64,000 nt of DNA. Origin: Lentilitoribacter sp039986595. Lineage in GTDB: Bacteria > Pseudomonadota > Alphaproteobacteria > Rhizobiales > Rhizobiaceae. Both the position numbers and the translations under genes were made by a program. Positions 1 through 8,873 of the stretch are shown piece after piece (positions within the stretch are counted from its first letter, which is position 1; each line of letters starts with the position of its first letter). The stretch spans positions 62,001 to 126,000 of the forward strand of contig JBDWQJ010000011.1 in NCBI GenBank assembly GCA_039986595.1, read 5' to 3'. The notes under the pieces were generated by a model, which saw only the letters and a list, made by a program, of their open reading frames with translations, searched no databases and was not told where the DNA came from.

Positions 1-379
1 GATTATTTCCTGAAAATGTTAATTCTGAAATTTTGATATTTGGCTGGAGCGATTTTGAAAATGTACGGCTGTTGTGGCTGTAAGTTTTATCCCATTTCGC
101 AGTATATTCGCCAATCACTGCGCTGCCAGATGCGACTTTTGCCTTTTTGATCTTTTTGCCCCAAGCCGCTTTTGCATAGAGCTTTAAACCAAATTTGTGC
201 GAATGGGTTTTGATCTTATTATACTTGCTGCCAGTTGCCACGACTTCAATTGGCACAACATCAATACCTTCTTTCGCCACAGAGACGCTTTGCACCGGCC
301 CCGCCAGTGCTGCAGATGTTGCGCCTGCGAAAATTGAAGTTGCGATTGCGATTGCTGTAAAAGTTTTTGTCATAGTCAT
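1..379 (-). CDS. secreted protein, 3' end outside window
   Basis: A minus-strand reading frame opens at ATG 379 and stays open for 126 codons to the window edge, so the C-terminus is missing. The start has a strong AAGGAG eight bases upstream; a second in-frame ATG lies two codons later. The first 26 residues form a classic Sec signal peptide (basic MTMTK, an Ala/Ile-rich core, then SAALA before Gly). The mature part is rich in Lys and Ser (KAAWGKKIKKAKVASGSA) and shows no motif I recognise. Export to the periplasm is inferred from the signal peptide only; the function is unknown. Confidence 0.75.
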   Translation of the reverse strand, partial: MTMTKTFTAIAIATSIFAGATSAALAGPVQSVSVAKEGIDVVPIEVVATGSKYNKIKTHSHKFGLKLYAKAAWGKKIKKAKVASGSAVIGEYTAKWDKTYSHNSRTFSKSLQPNIKISELTFSGNN

Positions 380-546
380 TTTGAGTTCTCCTTTAGTACC
401 CTCATTTCAAATTCGGAGATGTCGCCCCCGATTTGATAAATTGAAAATCGATGTGTTTCGATGATTGAGGTTCTAACAATCGCTCTTTGAAAACACGCTG
501 AATGACGCGTTCATCTGACGTTTAGAATTCGAAAAAAGTGATTATA

Positions 547-1437
547 TTATTGATTTTTCTTAAGAAAATCTATCAAAGCGCGCGTATTTGATGGCATATA
601 TCGCTTACTGGGATAGGTTAACCAAACGCCTTCATCAAAATTTTCAGCACTGATTTGATAATCAGGAAAGACATCCACAAGATTACCGGAGGCCAAATCA
701 TTCCCTATTAACCAGTCACTTAAAAGCGCTATGCCCTGCCCTTCAAGCACTGTGCGCCGGATGGCTAATGCGTTTGAGATAATGATATGCGGGGCAACAG
801 GTATCGTATCCATCTCACCATTTGGCGATCTAAATTTCCATTGTTGGCGATAATCAGCATAAGGAAATGTAACGATTTTTGCGTTTTTTAGATCTTGAGG
901 TGAAGCCATATTGCCGTGATTTTTAAGATACTCTTTGCTGGCAACAACGTGGTAATTTGCGTGCATGATACGCGTTGTGATCAGATCACTTTGCTTTTGC
1001 GGTGCCAAACGAAGCGCCAAATCAATGCGTTGATCAACGAGATCGATAGCGCGATCATCCAATATCAATTCAAGCTTTATATCTGGATATTGCTCATAGA
1101 ATTTTCCCAATCTAGGCACTAACCATCGCTCACCAAGCGCAATTGAAGTTGTAAGTCGCATATTACCAGATAGTTTATGCGTGCTCGCACGCGCGCCATC
1201 AATGATGGCATTCATCTCATCTAGTGGATCGCGCATCTGCTCATATGTGAGCTGTCCTGCTTGCGTTAATGAAAGTGTTCGTGTGGTGCGATGAAACAAG
1301 CGATATCCAAGTTCATCTTCAAGCGCTGAAATGATCCGTGACACTTTTGAAGGATCAAGATCATTGTCGCGCGCAGTATCGGCAAAAGACCCCTTTTGCA
1401 CAACTTGCATAAATATGGATAAGTCAGCTAAATTCAT
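547..1437 (-). CDS. LysR family transcriptional regulator
   Basis: A protein of 296 residues, normal for LysR regulators. Residues 5-62 are the winged helix-turn-helix (FMQVVQKGSFADTAR, then LDPSKVSRIISALEDELG and LFHRTTR), followed by a periplasmic-binding-protein-like effector domain to the C-terminus. The NLADLSIF start and the TTIxHANYHVVASKEYL segment fit the CrgA-like branch that often faces an oxidoreductase. It is divergent from the SDR gene at 1562 across 124 bases, the usual arrangement for a LysR factor controlling its neighbour. The effector is unknown. No strong Shine-Dalgarno sequence is visible before ATG 1437. Confidence 0.93.
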   Translation of the reverse strand: MNLADLSIFMQVVQKGSFADTARDNDLDPSKVSRIISALEDELGYRLFHRTTRTLSLTQAGQLTYEQMRDPLDEMNAIIDGARASTHKLSGNMRLTTSIALGERWLVPRLGKFYEQYPDIKLELILDDRAIDLVDQRIDLALRLAPQKQSDLITTRIMHANYHVVASKEYLKNHGNMASPQDLKNAKIVTFPYADYRQQWKFRSPNGEMDTIPVAPHIIISNALAIRRTVLEGQGIALLSDWLIGNDLASGNLVDVFPDYQISAENFDEGVWLTYPSKRYMPSNTRALIDFLKKNQ

Positions 1438-1561
1438 TCGTGCATTATTTGCATGAATATGATCCAGAAATCAATATTTATCACATTTAATTACATGAAT
1501 ATATTGCGAGCAAGTTTTGAATCTGACACAATCAACAACAGACCACATGAGGAAATATTTC

Positions 1562-2335
1562 ATGGCTAATAAAATAGACCTTACGGGACGAACTGCATTT
1601 ATCACCGGCGCTAGTCGAGGTATTGGACAATCTACCGCGCACCAAATGGCAAAATATGGCGCCAACGTTGTGCTAGCAGCCCGCTCAATAAAAGACTGCA
1701 GAAAAATAGCCGATGAAATTGGTGATAAGGCGCTTGCGATTAAATGTGATGTCGCAAATTATGACGATGTTAAATCAGCCATCGATCATGCGACCGATCA
1801 TTTTGGCGGGATTGACATTCTCGTTAACAATGCCGGTATTATCGATCCTATCTCAATGCTGGAAAGCTCAGACCCAGAGGCATGGAGCCGTGTGGTGGAT
1901 GTCAATTTCAAGGGCGTTTATAATTGCTTGCATGCAAGCTTCCCTGCACTTAAAGCGTCAACACGTGAGGACAAGCGAAGTATTGTGATCAACATCTCAT
2001 CTGGAGCTGCAACAAGCATGCTACCAGGATGGAGCCATTATAGTGCGACCAAAGCAGCGGTATTATCTCTAACGCGTACAATCAACCGCGAATGGTCAGA
2101 GCATAGCATCTCAGTTATTGGCCTTTCCCCTGGTACCGTTGCTACCGATATGCAACGCTCTATTAAAACATCACAGATCAATGTTGTGAGCCAAATGGAT
2201 TGGTCCGAGCATATCGAACCTGAATGGCCCGCAGAAGCTATTTGTTGGCTGACAACTGATGCTGCGCGAGAATTTGACGGAACTGATTTTTCTATTAAAA
2301 CCGAAGAAGGTCGCAAACTTGTTGGATTAATTTAA
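1562..2335 (+). CDS. SDR family NAD(P)-dependent oxidoreductase
   Basis: A classical short-chain dehydrogenase/reductase of 257 residues. Visible motifs are the TGASRGIG dinucleotide loop (about residues 15-22), NNAG (89-92) and the catalytic Ser (ISSG, about 146) with YSATK (Tyr160, Lys164). An upstream in-frame ATG at 1517 exists, but GAGG at 1549-1552 favours ATG 1562. The C-terminal half (WSEHSISVIGLSPGTVATDM) is typical. The substrate cannot be read from sequence; a small carbonyl compound or alcohol is usual for the family. It is probably controlled by the divergent LysR gene. Confidence 0.93.
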   Translation: MANKIDLTGRTAFITGASRGIGQSTAHQMAKYGANVVLAARSIKDCRKIADEIGDKALAIKCDVANYDDVKSAIDHATDHFGGIDILVNNAGIIDPISMLESSDPEAWSRVVDVNFKGVYNCLHASFPALKASTREDKRSIVINISSGAATSMLPGWSHYSATKAAVLSLTRTINREWSEHSISVIGLSPGTVATDMQRSIKTSQINVVSQMDWSEHIEPEWPAEAICWLTTDAAREFDGTDFSIKTEEGRKLVGLI

Positions 2336-2432
2336 GGGCTTGCACCAACCCTCATTTTTAGCGCAAAAAATCGAGTTACTAATTCTGCTATAGGGTTTTT
2401 CTGAGGGTGTTTAACTGTTAAATCGATTAGCT

Positions 2433-2544
2433 ATCAGGTAAAAACACTAGTTACTAGTAATTTTACCTGATGGTAAAAATCCGAAAATCACTCTTCAAGC
2501 CTCTGATTTTATTACATGTTACTGTTACTAGCTGGTATTTTACC
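2433..2544. promoter_or_regulatory. cluster of GGTAAAA/TTTTACC repeats upstream of a LuxR-type gene
   Basis: Between the SDR and the LuxR-type gene, ATCAGGTAAAA (2433-2443) and its perfect complement TTTTACCTGAT (2461-2471) flank ACTAGTTACTAGT, itself a near-palindrome. GGTAAAA follows at 2472-2478, and GGTA-TTT-TACC at 2534-2544. Such dense dyad symmetry fits overlapping operators of a dimeric regulator, most simply autoregulation by the downstream protein. The regulator is inferred. Confidence 0.6.
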
Positions 2545-2611
2545 CTAGTTTACTGTGAAAACAGTCACAATCCTTTCATTGTTAGGTCAAGCAATTAAAG
2601 GACGAACGAAC

Positions 2612-3328
2612 ATGGAACCAATCATACAGGTTGAAACCTACCTCAATGACATAGATTTTGTCTCCACGGGTTTTGACAGCTTTACATTTATTCAGGAATT
2701 GAGCAGCAAATTTGAAAGTTGCGAACCGTTTTCTATCAGCAATGCAAGTGACCGCGCTCAGTTTGAAACATCAATCATGCTCTCCGGTGCGGGTGAACAT
2801 TTGAACCAATCTGAGATAAAGAGACATGCGGAAGACCAAATGGTCGCGAATATGATCAATGCCTCACATTTATCTGCAAGATGGTTTATCATTCGCGTAG
2901 ATGAAGAAAATGCATTACGCACCCAAAAGAAAATCAGAGATTTGTTTGAAATGTTCGAAGCGCATTTGACATTTGAACTGCCTGATTTCCAACCATCCCA
3001 GCGTTGGTTTGCAATTAGCTTTCCGGCCAATGACCCTCGCGAATTATCACCTGAAATGATGAACCGCATCGGTGAATTGCTCGTTTATTGGCTTAATAGC
3101 TTTACCAGTAATGACAATCAGCCAAGTCAACCCAAAGTCAAACTAACGCCGCGTGAGCATGAAGTACTGCGTTGGGCATCTGAGGGAAAAACCAGTCAGG
3201 AAATTTCCACAATTCTTGGCATATCACCCAAAACTGTGAACCTTCATGCTGATAATTCAATTAATAAACTTAATGCGTCAAACCGCACAAATGCAGTGGT
3301 ACGCGCTATCCGAATGGGTCTTATCTAA
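2612..3328 (+). CDS. LuxR family transcriptional regulator (solo)
   Basis: A protein of 238 residues from ATG 2612, chosen because AAAGGA sits nine bases upstream; an upstream GTG at 2555 has no ribosome site. The C-terminal 65 residues are a canonical LuxR/FixJ helix-turn-helix: LTPREHEVLRWASEGKTSQE, ISTILGISPKTVNLHADN, INKLNASNRTNAVVRAI. The N-terminal 160 residues resemble the size and layout of an autoinducer-binding domain, but I cannot confirm the ligand-contacting Trp/Tyr/Asp set, and no LuxI gene is nearby, so I call it a solo LuxR-type protein. It sits behind a repeated-motif promoter. Confidence 0.85.
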   Translation: MEPIIQVETYLNDIDFVSTGFDSFTFIQELSSKFESCEPFSISNASDRAQFETSIMLSGAGEHLNQSEIKRHAEDQMVANMINASHLSARWFIIRVDEENALRTQKKIRDLFEMFEAHLTFELPDFQPSQRWFAISFPANDPRELSPEMMNRIGELLVYWLNSFTSNDNQPSQPKVKLTPREHEVLRWASEGKTSQEISTILGISPKTVNLHADNSINKLNASNRTNAVVRAIRMGLI

Positions 3329-3407
3329 GATGCATGAAAGCCGTGGTGCTTGATCTGATTTCATGTATAACTGTTGCCAATTCAGCTGTGAATATGGAGC
3401 AGATATC

Positions 3408-4382
3408 ATGCAAGCAATTAGAGCACACCAGTTTGGCGGACCAGAAGTATTGCAACTCGATCAGATTGAGGATCTTGTTGCTGGCGCCGGTGAAGTTGTT
3501 ATTGAGGTTAAAGCAGCAGGCGTAAACCCAGCTGATACATATATGTGCACCGGCACTTACGGCATTGTGCCAGAGCTGCCTTATATCCCGGGTGGCGATG
3601 CAGGTGGTGTAATATCGCAAATCGGCGAAGGCGTATCTGATTTTAAAATCGGTGATCGCGTCATCGTCGGAACAGCATTGAGTTTCCGTTTGCAAGACTG
3701 TTATGCCACTCAGGTTAAGCGTTCCGCATCAGAAGTATTATCCCTCCCCGATCATGTCAGCTTTACTCAAGCCGCAGCCTTTGGTGTTTCCTATCCGACC
3801 GCTCATATGGCGCTATTTCATCGCGGCCATGCAAAATCTGGCGAAACCGTCTTTATTCATGGTGCGAGCGGATCGGTGGGCACGTCTGCCATCCAATTGG
3901 CAAAACGCGCGGGCTGCAGGGTTATTGGATCCGCAGGTGGTGAGGATGGTATGGCACTGATTAAAGACCAAGGTGTTGATCTTGCTGTTAACCACCATAG
4001 CGATAACTATATTGATGAGATTAAAGCCTTCACAGAGGGCAAAGGTGTAGATTTAACGCTTGAAATGCTCGCCAATGTTAATCTCGACAAGGACATGGAT
4101 CTTGCGGCGAAATTTGGAAGAATTGTCGTCATTGGTAACCGTGGTGACATCACCATCAATCCGCGCGTTGCCATGATGAAAGAACTTGATATCAAAGGCA
4201 CGGCACTTTGGAATATGACAGCTGATCAAATCAAACCGATTATGGAAGATATCTTGGCTGGTATTTCTGATAAAAGCCTAAATCCGATAATCGGAAAAGA
4301 ATTTCCGCTTTCAGACACAGCGCGCGCCCATGACGCAGTGTTAGAACCTGGCGCTTATGGTAAGGTTGTGCTTATTCCATAG
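3408..4382 (+). CDS. quinone oxidoreductase-type MDR protein
   Basis: A protein of 324 residues in the medium-chain dehydrogenase/reductase superfamily, quinone oxidoreductase branch. The N-terminal GroES-like fold includes AGVNPADTYMCTGTY and PYIPGGDAGGVI. The NADPH-binding Rossmann loop is HGASGSVGTSAIQLAK (about 148-163). The Cys/His pattern of zinc alcohol dehydrogenases is absent, fitting zinc-free reduction of quinones or enones with NADPH. ATG 3408 follows GGAGC and matches the usual family start MQAIRAHQFGG. It heads a probable three-gene operon, with gaps of 20 and 35 bases, to the DCC and SDR-DUF4166 genes. Confidence 0.9.
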   Translation: MQAIRAHQFGGPEVLQLDQIEDLVAGAGEVVIEVKAAGVNPADTYMCTGTYGIVPELPYIPGGDAGGVISQIGEGVSDFKIGDRVIVGTALSFRLQDCYATQVKRSASEVLSLPDHVSFTQAAAFGVSYPTAHMALFHRGHAKSGETVFIHGASGSVGTSAIQLAKRAGCRVIGSAGGEDGMALIKDQGVDLAVNHHSDNYIDEIKAFTEGKGVDLTLEMLANVNLDKDMDLAAKFGRIVVIGNRGDITINPRVAMMKELDIKGTALWNMTADQIKPIMEDILAGISDKSLNPIIGKEFPLSDTARAHDAVLEPGAYGKVVLIP

Positions 4383-4402
4383 GATCAGAAACGCTGGGTC
4401 AA

Positions 4403-4828
4403 ATGCAACAACAGATCACCAAAACGCAACAGAAAAATGCTATATGGCTTTTCGATAGTGTTTGCGTTTTGTGCAATGGTGCGATTTCAACGGCATTGCG
4501 ATATGAAAAAGCACCATCGATTGATTTTGTATCCATACATTCACCAAATGGCCGTGCCATAGCTCAAAAATATAATATTGATCCTGATGATCCGGACACG
4601 TTTTTATTTTTGGACAATGGTCGCCCTTATGTGCAATCTGATGGGGTCATTGCATTATCAAAACATATGAAGGCACCTTTTAGCTGGATACGCTTTGGTG
4701 TTGTCCTGCCAAAGGCTTTTCGCGATACTCTATATCATCTTGTAGCGCGCAATCGATATCGGCTTTTTGGTAAGCTTGAAACTTGCAGAATACCAACCGA
4801 GGCTGAGCGCTCACGGTTTACCATATAA
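4403..4828 (+). CDS. DCC family thiol-disulfide oxidoreductase-like protein (DUF393)
   Basis: A protein of 141 residues, normal for the DUF393/DCC family (YuxK-like). The signature is near the N-terminus: WLFDSVCVLCN, with Cys21 and Cys24 forming CxxC after Asp18. The family was predicted to be thioredoxin-like thiol-disulfide oxidoreductases, but no reaction is firmly assigned. The remainder (DPDTFLFLDNGRPYVQSDG and ALSKHMKAPFSWIRF) also matches. It is the middle gene of the 3408-6561 operon, whose members are often found together in proteobacteria without an assigned pathway. Confidence 0.88.
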   Translation: MQQQITKTQQKNAIWLFDSVCVLCNGAISTALRYEKAPSIDFVSIHSPNGRAIAQKYNIDPDDPDTFLFLDNGRPYVQSDGVIALSKHMKAPFSWIRFGVVLPKAFRDTLYHLVARNRYRLFGKLETCRIPTEAERSRFTI

Positions 4829-4863
4829 AACCTCATTTTAGATAAAAAAGGTGCGACAGATAA

Positions 4864-6561
4864 ATGCGAAAACGAGTTTTAATTATCGGCGGCACCGGAA
4901 TTTTTGGCCAAAAGCTTTGCCACCATATTGCACAACATTTTGATCTGGAACTTTTCATTTCCTCACGCTCTGAAAACAGTGCGATAAACTTTGTGCATAA
5001 ACTCAAGCGTTTATATCCAACAAAACCCTTTGATTACATCGCGCTTGATACAGCTAAGAACCTTATTGAAGCTTTAGACCATATCACCCCTGACGTGACT
5101 ATAGACTGCTCAGGCCCCTTCCAGAGCGCTAACTACAGTATTACAGACGCAGTCATTGCGGCTGGTTCGCATTTTATCGATATGGCCGACGCGCCGGGAT
5201 ATCTCGATAAGTTCACCAGCACCTTAAACGATGCTGCAATTGCGCAAAATGTTGCTTGCATCAGCGGTGCAAGCTCATCACCTTGTTTTACCATAGCTGC
5301 AGCAAAACACATAACACCAAACTGGCAGCGCGTTGATGATATAGACATCGCGTTCGTACCTGGCGGTAAAGGTGACGTTGGGCAATCGGTTATCCAAGCC
5401 ATCTTAAGCTATGCTGGCAAACCCATTTTTACATGGCGCGAAGGTAAACGCGATAAAGTTCATGCGTGGGTCAAATCAAAACGGATGAATTTTGGTCGTT
5501 TAGGATGGCGCCGCGTTGCACCCGCTGAGACCTATGATGCTTTGTATCTCGGTGAAAAGCTCAACGTTCGGTCACAGGTGTCGTTTTCCGCAGGACTTGA
5601 ATCCCCAATTGAGCATTATGGCGTTATATTACTCGCCAACCTTTCAAAGTGGGGATTGCCGATAAACCGTCCTTTCGTTTCCAAAAAGCTAGCAAGTCTA
5701 CTTCACAAAATCCGTTTTATGATCAAACCATTTGTCACAGGTCGTGGCGGTATGATGATCAGAGCAAAAGGATTAAATGCACAAGGGGTGTACCAAGTCA
5801 GCGAATATGAGTTGATTGCCGAAAATAATCAGGGGCCCAACATCCCTATTCTTCCAACCGCAACTGTGCTCAGAAAACTACTTGATGAAAACATTCAGAG
5901 CGGTGCAAGATTGGCATTTGATGCAGTAAGCCTGTCTGAGATTGAAGCTGAATGTGCTGGTTATTCAATCGAGACGAAGATTTTAAACAACTATCCTGAT
6001 ATTGGCATCTATCAACAGCATCTTGGCGCTATCAATTACCAAAAACTACCTGCATCTTTGATGCGATTTCATAATGTTGATGGCCCAACCGTCTGGCATG
6101 GGCGCGCAGATATTACATCTGGCACGTCTATTGGTGCGCGTATCGTCTCTAAGATTGTTGGGTTTCCACCAGCAGGAAAAGATGTTCCCTTAACTGTCAG
6201 CGTTAATCGTGGGATAAACCACGAAAACGTTATGAATGAAGAATGGACACGGAATTTTGCCGGCAAGCGTTTTGCGTCCAAACTATCCATCGATCATGAC
6301 AAGACGTTTCGCGAACGCTTTGGCGCATTGTCGTTTGAAATAGGGTTGGATGTTGTTGATAATGTTATCGTTATGCCTGTAAAAAGTTGGGCAATTGACA
6401 CACCATTTGGCGCCATTCCGATGCCCTTACGTTTGGCACCGATCTCACAAACCCGCGAATTTGCCGATGAACAAGGCACTTTTAATTTTGACGTTATGGT
6501 CAGTCTGCCAATCTTTGGATTGCTTGCGCATTACCGCGGGCAGTTGCAGCCAGCTGAATAG
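4864..6561 (+). CDS. SDR/saccharopine-dehydrogenase-like protein fused to DUF4166
   Basis: A two-domain protein of 565 residues. Residues 1-370 resemble the saccharopine dehydrogenase NADP-binding fold, with the glycine loop GGTGIFG at residues 9-15 and CSGPFQSANYS, DMADAPGYLD and ISGASSSPCFT following. Residues from about 385 to the end resemble DUF4166 (FHNVDGPTVWHGRADITSG, then VNEEWTRNFAGKRF-like sequence). Such fusions occur in proteobacteria; the reaction is unknown. It is the last gene of an operon with the DCC protein and ends convergently seven bases from the M20 gene. Confidence 0.85.
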   Translation: MRKRVLIIGGTGIFGQKLCHHIAQHFDLELFISSRSENSAINFVHKLKRLYPTKPFDYIALDTAKNLIEALDHITPDVTIDCSGPFQSANYSITDAVIAAGSHFIDMADAPGYLDKFTSTLNDAAIAQNVACISGASSSPCFTIAAAKHITPNWQRVDDIDIAFVPGGKGDVGQSVIQAILSYAGKPIFTWREGKRDKVHAWVKSKRMNFGRLGWRRVAPAETYDALYLGEKLNVRSQVSFSAGLESPIEHYGVILLANLSKWGLPINRPFVSKKLASLLHKIRFMIKPFVTGRGGMMIRAKGLNAQGVYQVSEYELIAENNQGPNIPILPTATVLRKLLDENIQSGARLAFDAVSLSEIEAECAGYSIETKILNNYPDIGIYQQHLGAINYQKLPASLMRFHNVDGPTVWHGRADITSGTSIGARIVSKIVGFPPAGKDVPLTVSVNRGINHENVMNEEWTRNFAGKRFASKLSIDHDKTFRERFGALSFEIGLDVVDNVIVMPVKSWAIDTPFGAIPMPLRLAPISQTREFADEQGTFNFDVMVSLPIFGLLAHYRGQLQPAE

Positions 6562-6568
6562 AACAGAA

Positions 6569-7708
6569 CTATCCGCACAAATCCCGTGCAATATTTTCAA
6601 ATAACTCCATTCCTGTTGGGATGAGCTTATCTGGGAAATCATAATCTGGATTGTGTAATTGTGGGGTATTTTCGCCTGCCCCCAACACAAATAGCGCTGA
6701 GCTTGAAATTGAACCGAACAGTCCAAAATCTTCCGACCAGCGATATGGCTTTGTGAGTTCGACTATCGTGCGCCCTGCCTGACGCGCGGATTTACGAATA
6801 AAATCAGCAGCTTCGCTATCATTGGTGCAATCAGAGAACTTCTCACCATGAGTGAGTTTGATGCTAAGGCCGTGGCGCTCAGCTTCTTGACGTGCAAGCT
6901 CTTCTGCATGGGCCATCAACGTGCTTTGCAATGCGTTATCTATTGATCTAAGTGTCGCCATAACAAGACCATCTCCGGGAGCAACGCCAAAGGCATTTAC
7001 CCCAAGACTTGCATGAACCACAGTGACAAGCGCTGAACTTTCATCCTTGCCCAAGCTTTTCGGTAAATGTGGTAGCTTTTGTATGAGCGCTGCGATCGCG
7101 TTTGCCGGACTTGTACCATCTTCAGGGTGGGATGCATGAGATGTCTTACCGCTCAGTTCAATTCGCAAGCCTTCAGATGCGAAATTAAGCGGTCCTGATT
7201 TAATGCCAACATGATTTAGCGGCATACCTGGAAGATTATGCAACGCGAAGGAATAGTCTGGCTTAATCTTATGAAACTTGGGATCTGCAATAACCGCGCG
7301 CGCGCCTGCTCCATCCTCTTCCGCTGGTTGGAACAATAAGATTACGCGTCCTGATTTCGGCGGTTTATCGCTAAAGTTCCGCGCTAACCCCGCCATGATA
7401 GACATATGTCCGTCATGACCACACAAATGCCCGACACCATCGCTTTTAGAGCGCCATTGAGGTTGACCAACCTCATATATTGGCAAAGCATCCAATTCGC
7501 AGCGCAATAAAACACTTGGACCTTTTTGACCACTATCAAAAATCGCAGCAATGCCATGGCCGCCTAATTCTGTGATGATTTGCGTGGGCGAACAAGTCTC
7601 AAGCCAATGCAAAATACGTTTAGTGGTCTGCCCCTCCTGCCCTGAAACTTCAGGATACTGATGAAGCTCATGACGCAGTTTGATCAGCTCGTCTAAAAGA
7701 TTACTCAT
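6569..7708 (-). CDS. M20 family amidohydrolase (hippurate hydrolase / AbgB-like)
   Basis: A cytoplasmic metal-dependent amidohydrolase of 379 residues. Motifs: LRHELHQYPE near the N-terminus, the metal site CGHDGH (residues 96-101), the catalytic and metal Glu pair in PAEEDGAGA (130-132) and a dimerisation domain with SHASHPEDGTSPANA. Known relatives hydrolyse N-acyl amino acids such as hippurate, indole-acetyl amino acids or N-acetyl-diaminopimelate. The substrate is not deducible. It lies 26 bases behind a TetR gene on the same strand, so substrate-induced control by that repressor is likely. Confidence 0.92.
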   Translation of the reverse strand: MSNLLDELIKLRHELHQYPEVSGQEGQTTKRILHWLETCSPTQIITELGGHGIAAIFDSGQKGPSVLLRCELDALPIYEVGQPQWRSKSDGVGHLCGHDGHMSIMAGLARNFSDKPPKSGRVILLFQPAEEDGAGARAVIADPKFHKIKPDYSFALHNLPGMPLNHVGIKSGPLNFASEGLRIELSGKTSHASHPEDGTSPANAIAALIQKLPHLPKSLGKDESSALVTVVHASLGVNAFGVAPGDGLVMATLRSIDNALQSTLMAHAEELARQEAERHGLSIKLTHGEKFSDCTNDSEAADFIRKSARQAGRTIVELTKPYRWSEDFGLFGSISSSALFVLGAGENTPQLHNPDYDFPDKLIPTGMELFENIARDLCG

Positions 7709-7734
7709 GGATATTTCCCTTATGAGATCAATGC

Positions 7735-8346
7735 CTAAAAGCTAAATGATGTTTGAACCGGCTTGCGTTTACTAGTGTCATGCACATCTAACAGACATTG
7801 CGCGGCATATTTTGCATCTTTGGCAGCAGATTTGGTATGGCCAACAAGCGCGGATGAAATAGCACCATCCTTTAATACCAACAATTGTCTTGTAACCAAA
7901 TCTGGCAAACGCATATTAGCCTTTTTTACCAGTGCAAGAATATGGATTTCCAACATCTCAGCATGCTCAACTGCCTGACAGTGAATTGGATCGGAGGGAT
8001 CTAAATATTCGCTCGAGGCTTTTAAAAACAAACAGCCATTGAAATTTTCATGCTCAAACCATTCCGCCAACGCGTCAAACATTGCTAAGAGCTGTTCACG
8101 CGGACCGCCCTGATTTGCCGTTCCTAAATCATACATTCGACGGAATAACCAATTGCGAAACTGCTCATCTTGAAGACGTAAAACGTCAACAATTAAATCT
8201 TCTTTTGTGCGGAAATGATTATAAATCGATGTTTTTGACATGCCTATTTTCGATGAAAGTAGATCCATGCCTGTTGCGTGAAATCCCAATTGATCAAAAA
8301 CAAATAGGGATTTTTCCACTAATTCTTCGCGTTTTGATGGACGCAT
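7735..8346 (-). CDS. TetR/AcrR family transcriptional regulator
   Basis: A protein of 203 residues. The N-terminal 50 residues form the TetR helix-turn-helix (KSLFVFDQLGFHATGMDLLSS, IGMSKTSIYNHFRTKEDLI); the rest is the variable ligand-binding helical domain with EYLDPSDPIHCQAVEH. It leads an apparent operon with the M20 amidohydrolase. A 20-bp palindrome 80 bases upstream is the obvious candidate operator, suggesting autorepression. Confidence 0.93.
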   Translation of the reverse strand: MRPSKREELVEKSLFVFDQLGFHATGMDLLSSKIGMSKTSIYNHFRTKEDLIVDVLRLQDEQFRNWLFRRMYDLGTANQGGPREQLLAMFDALAEWFEHENFNGCLFLKASSEYLDPSDPIHCQAVEHAEMLEIHILALVKKANMRLPDLVTRQLLVLKDGAISSALVGHTKSAAKDAKYAAQCLLDVHDTSKRKPVQTSFSF

Positions 8347-8423
8347 TTTAACCTCAAAATGAACAAATCAGTTTAGTCTTATATTACTGATATCATTTAC
8401 TTTACTTATTTTCAACAGCAATT

Positions 8424-8443
8424 AATGAACTGTACAGTCCATT
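8424..8443. promoter_or_regulatory. candidate TetR operator palindrome
   Basis: AATGAACTGTACAGTCCATT is a 20-bp dyad with a perfect core ACTGTACAGT and only one mismatched pair in the outer arms. It is upstream of the TetR-M20 operon start at 8346, in the size range of TetR operators. Assignment to this TetR is by proximity. Confidence 0.6.
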
Positions 8444-8588
8444 TATAAATACATGTTATTGCACCGATCTGTTCATCTACTGGATTTATGGAGTCAAGTT
8501 CAAGCTTTACTGCGCGCGCAAGGTTTGAAGGTACCTAATTGACCACTTGTCCCCCAATCAGATGACATACGCTGAATAGAACCTAGGC

Positions 8589-8638
8589 TATCTTGTAGAT
8601 CTCGATGGTGATGAACCATCTATCTTTCTCCCAAGATA
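8589..8638 (+). promoter_or_regulatory. structured 5' leader ahead of the small ORF at 8652
   Basis: Two nested inverted repeats lie just before the ribosome site: outer arms TATCTTG (8589-8595) with CAAGATA (8632-8638), inner arms GATGGT (8604-8609) with ACCATC (8615-8620). The GAGG ribosome site (8641-8644) begins two bases after the outer arm. The fold could expose or hide the ribosome site; no known riboswitch class is recognised. Confidence 0.4.
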
Positions 8639-8651
8639 ACGAGGTTTAACT

Positions 8652-8873
8652 ATGTCTATTTTACAAATATCTATGTCGCATGTTTCCGATCCTCCCAAGA
8701 TTGACTATACTGATGCCAAGAATGAAAATGCGTATTACAAAGCTCATGCTGGTTATAGCTTGAACATTACTGGCAAAATGAAAGCCACCCGCTATATCGT
8801 CTTTCGTCTAACCCGATTAGCCAAAGAACAAGCACCGAAGCCGATTTTAAAAACCAACCAGTCAGTATTGTGA
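8652..8873 (+). CDS. small hypothetical protein possibly coupled to the NTF2-LuxR gene
   Basis: A reading frame of 73 codons from ATG 8652 with GAGG eight bases upstream. Its TGA overlaps the GTG start of the next gene as GTGA, the layout of translational coupling. The product is basic, with NITGKMKATRYIVFRLTRLAKEQ in the second half; no signal peptide, membrane segment or known motif is visible. The 300 bases upstream hold no other gene. It may be a real small protein or a leader peptide that sets translation of the downstream regulator. Confidence 0.45.
   Translation: MSILQISMSHVSDPPKIDYTDAKNENAYYKAHAGYSLNITGKMKATRYIVFRLTRLAKEQAPKPILKTNQSVL

Noticed and set aside
195..464. An 89-codon plus-strand frame near the left edge
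   Set aside because: It overlaps the signal-peptide gene read on the minus strand from 379, which has a strong AAGGAG and protein-like composition.
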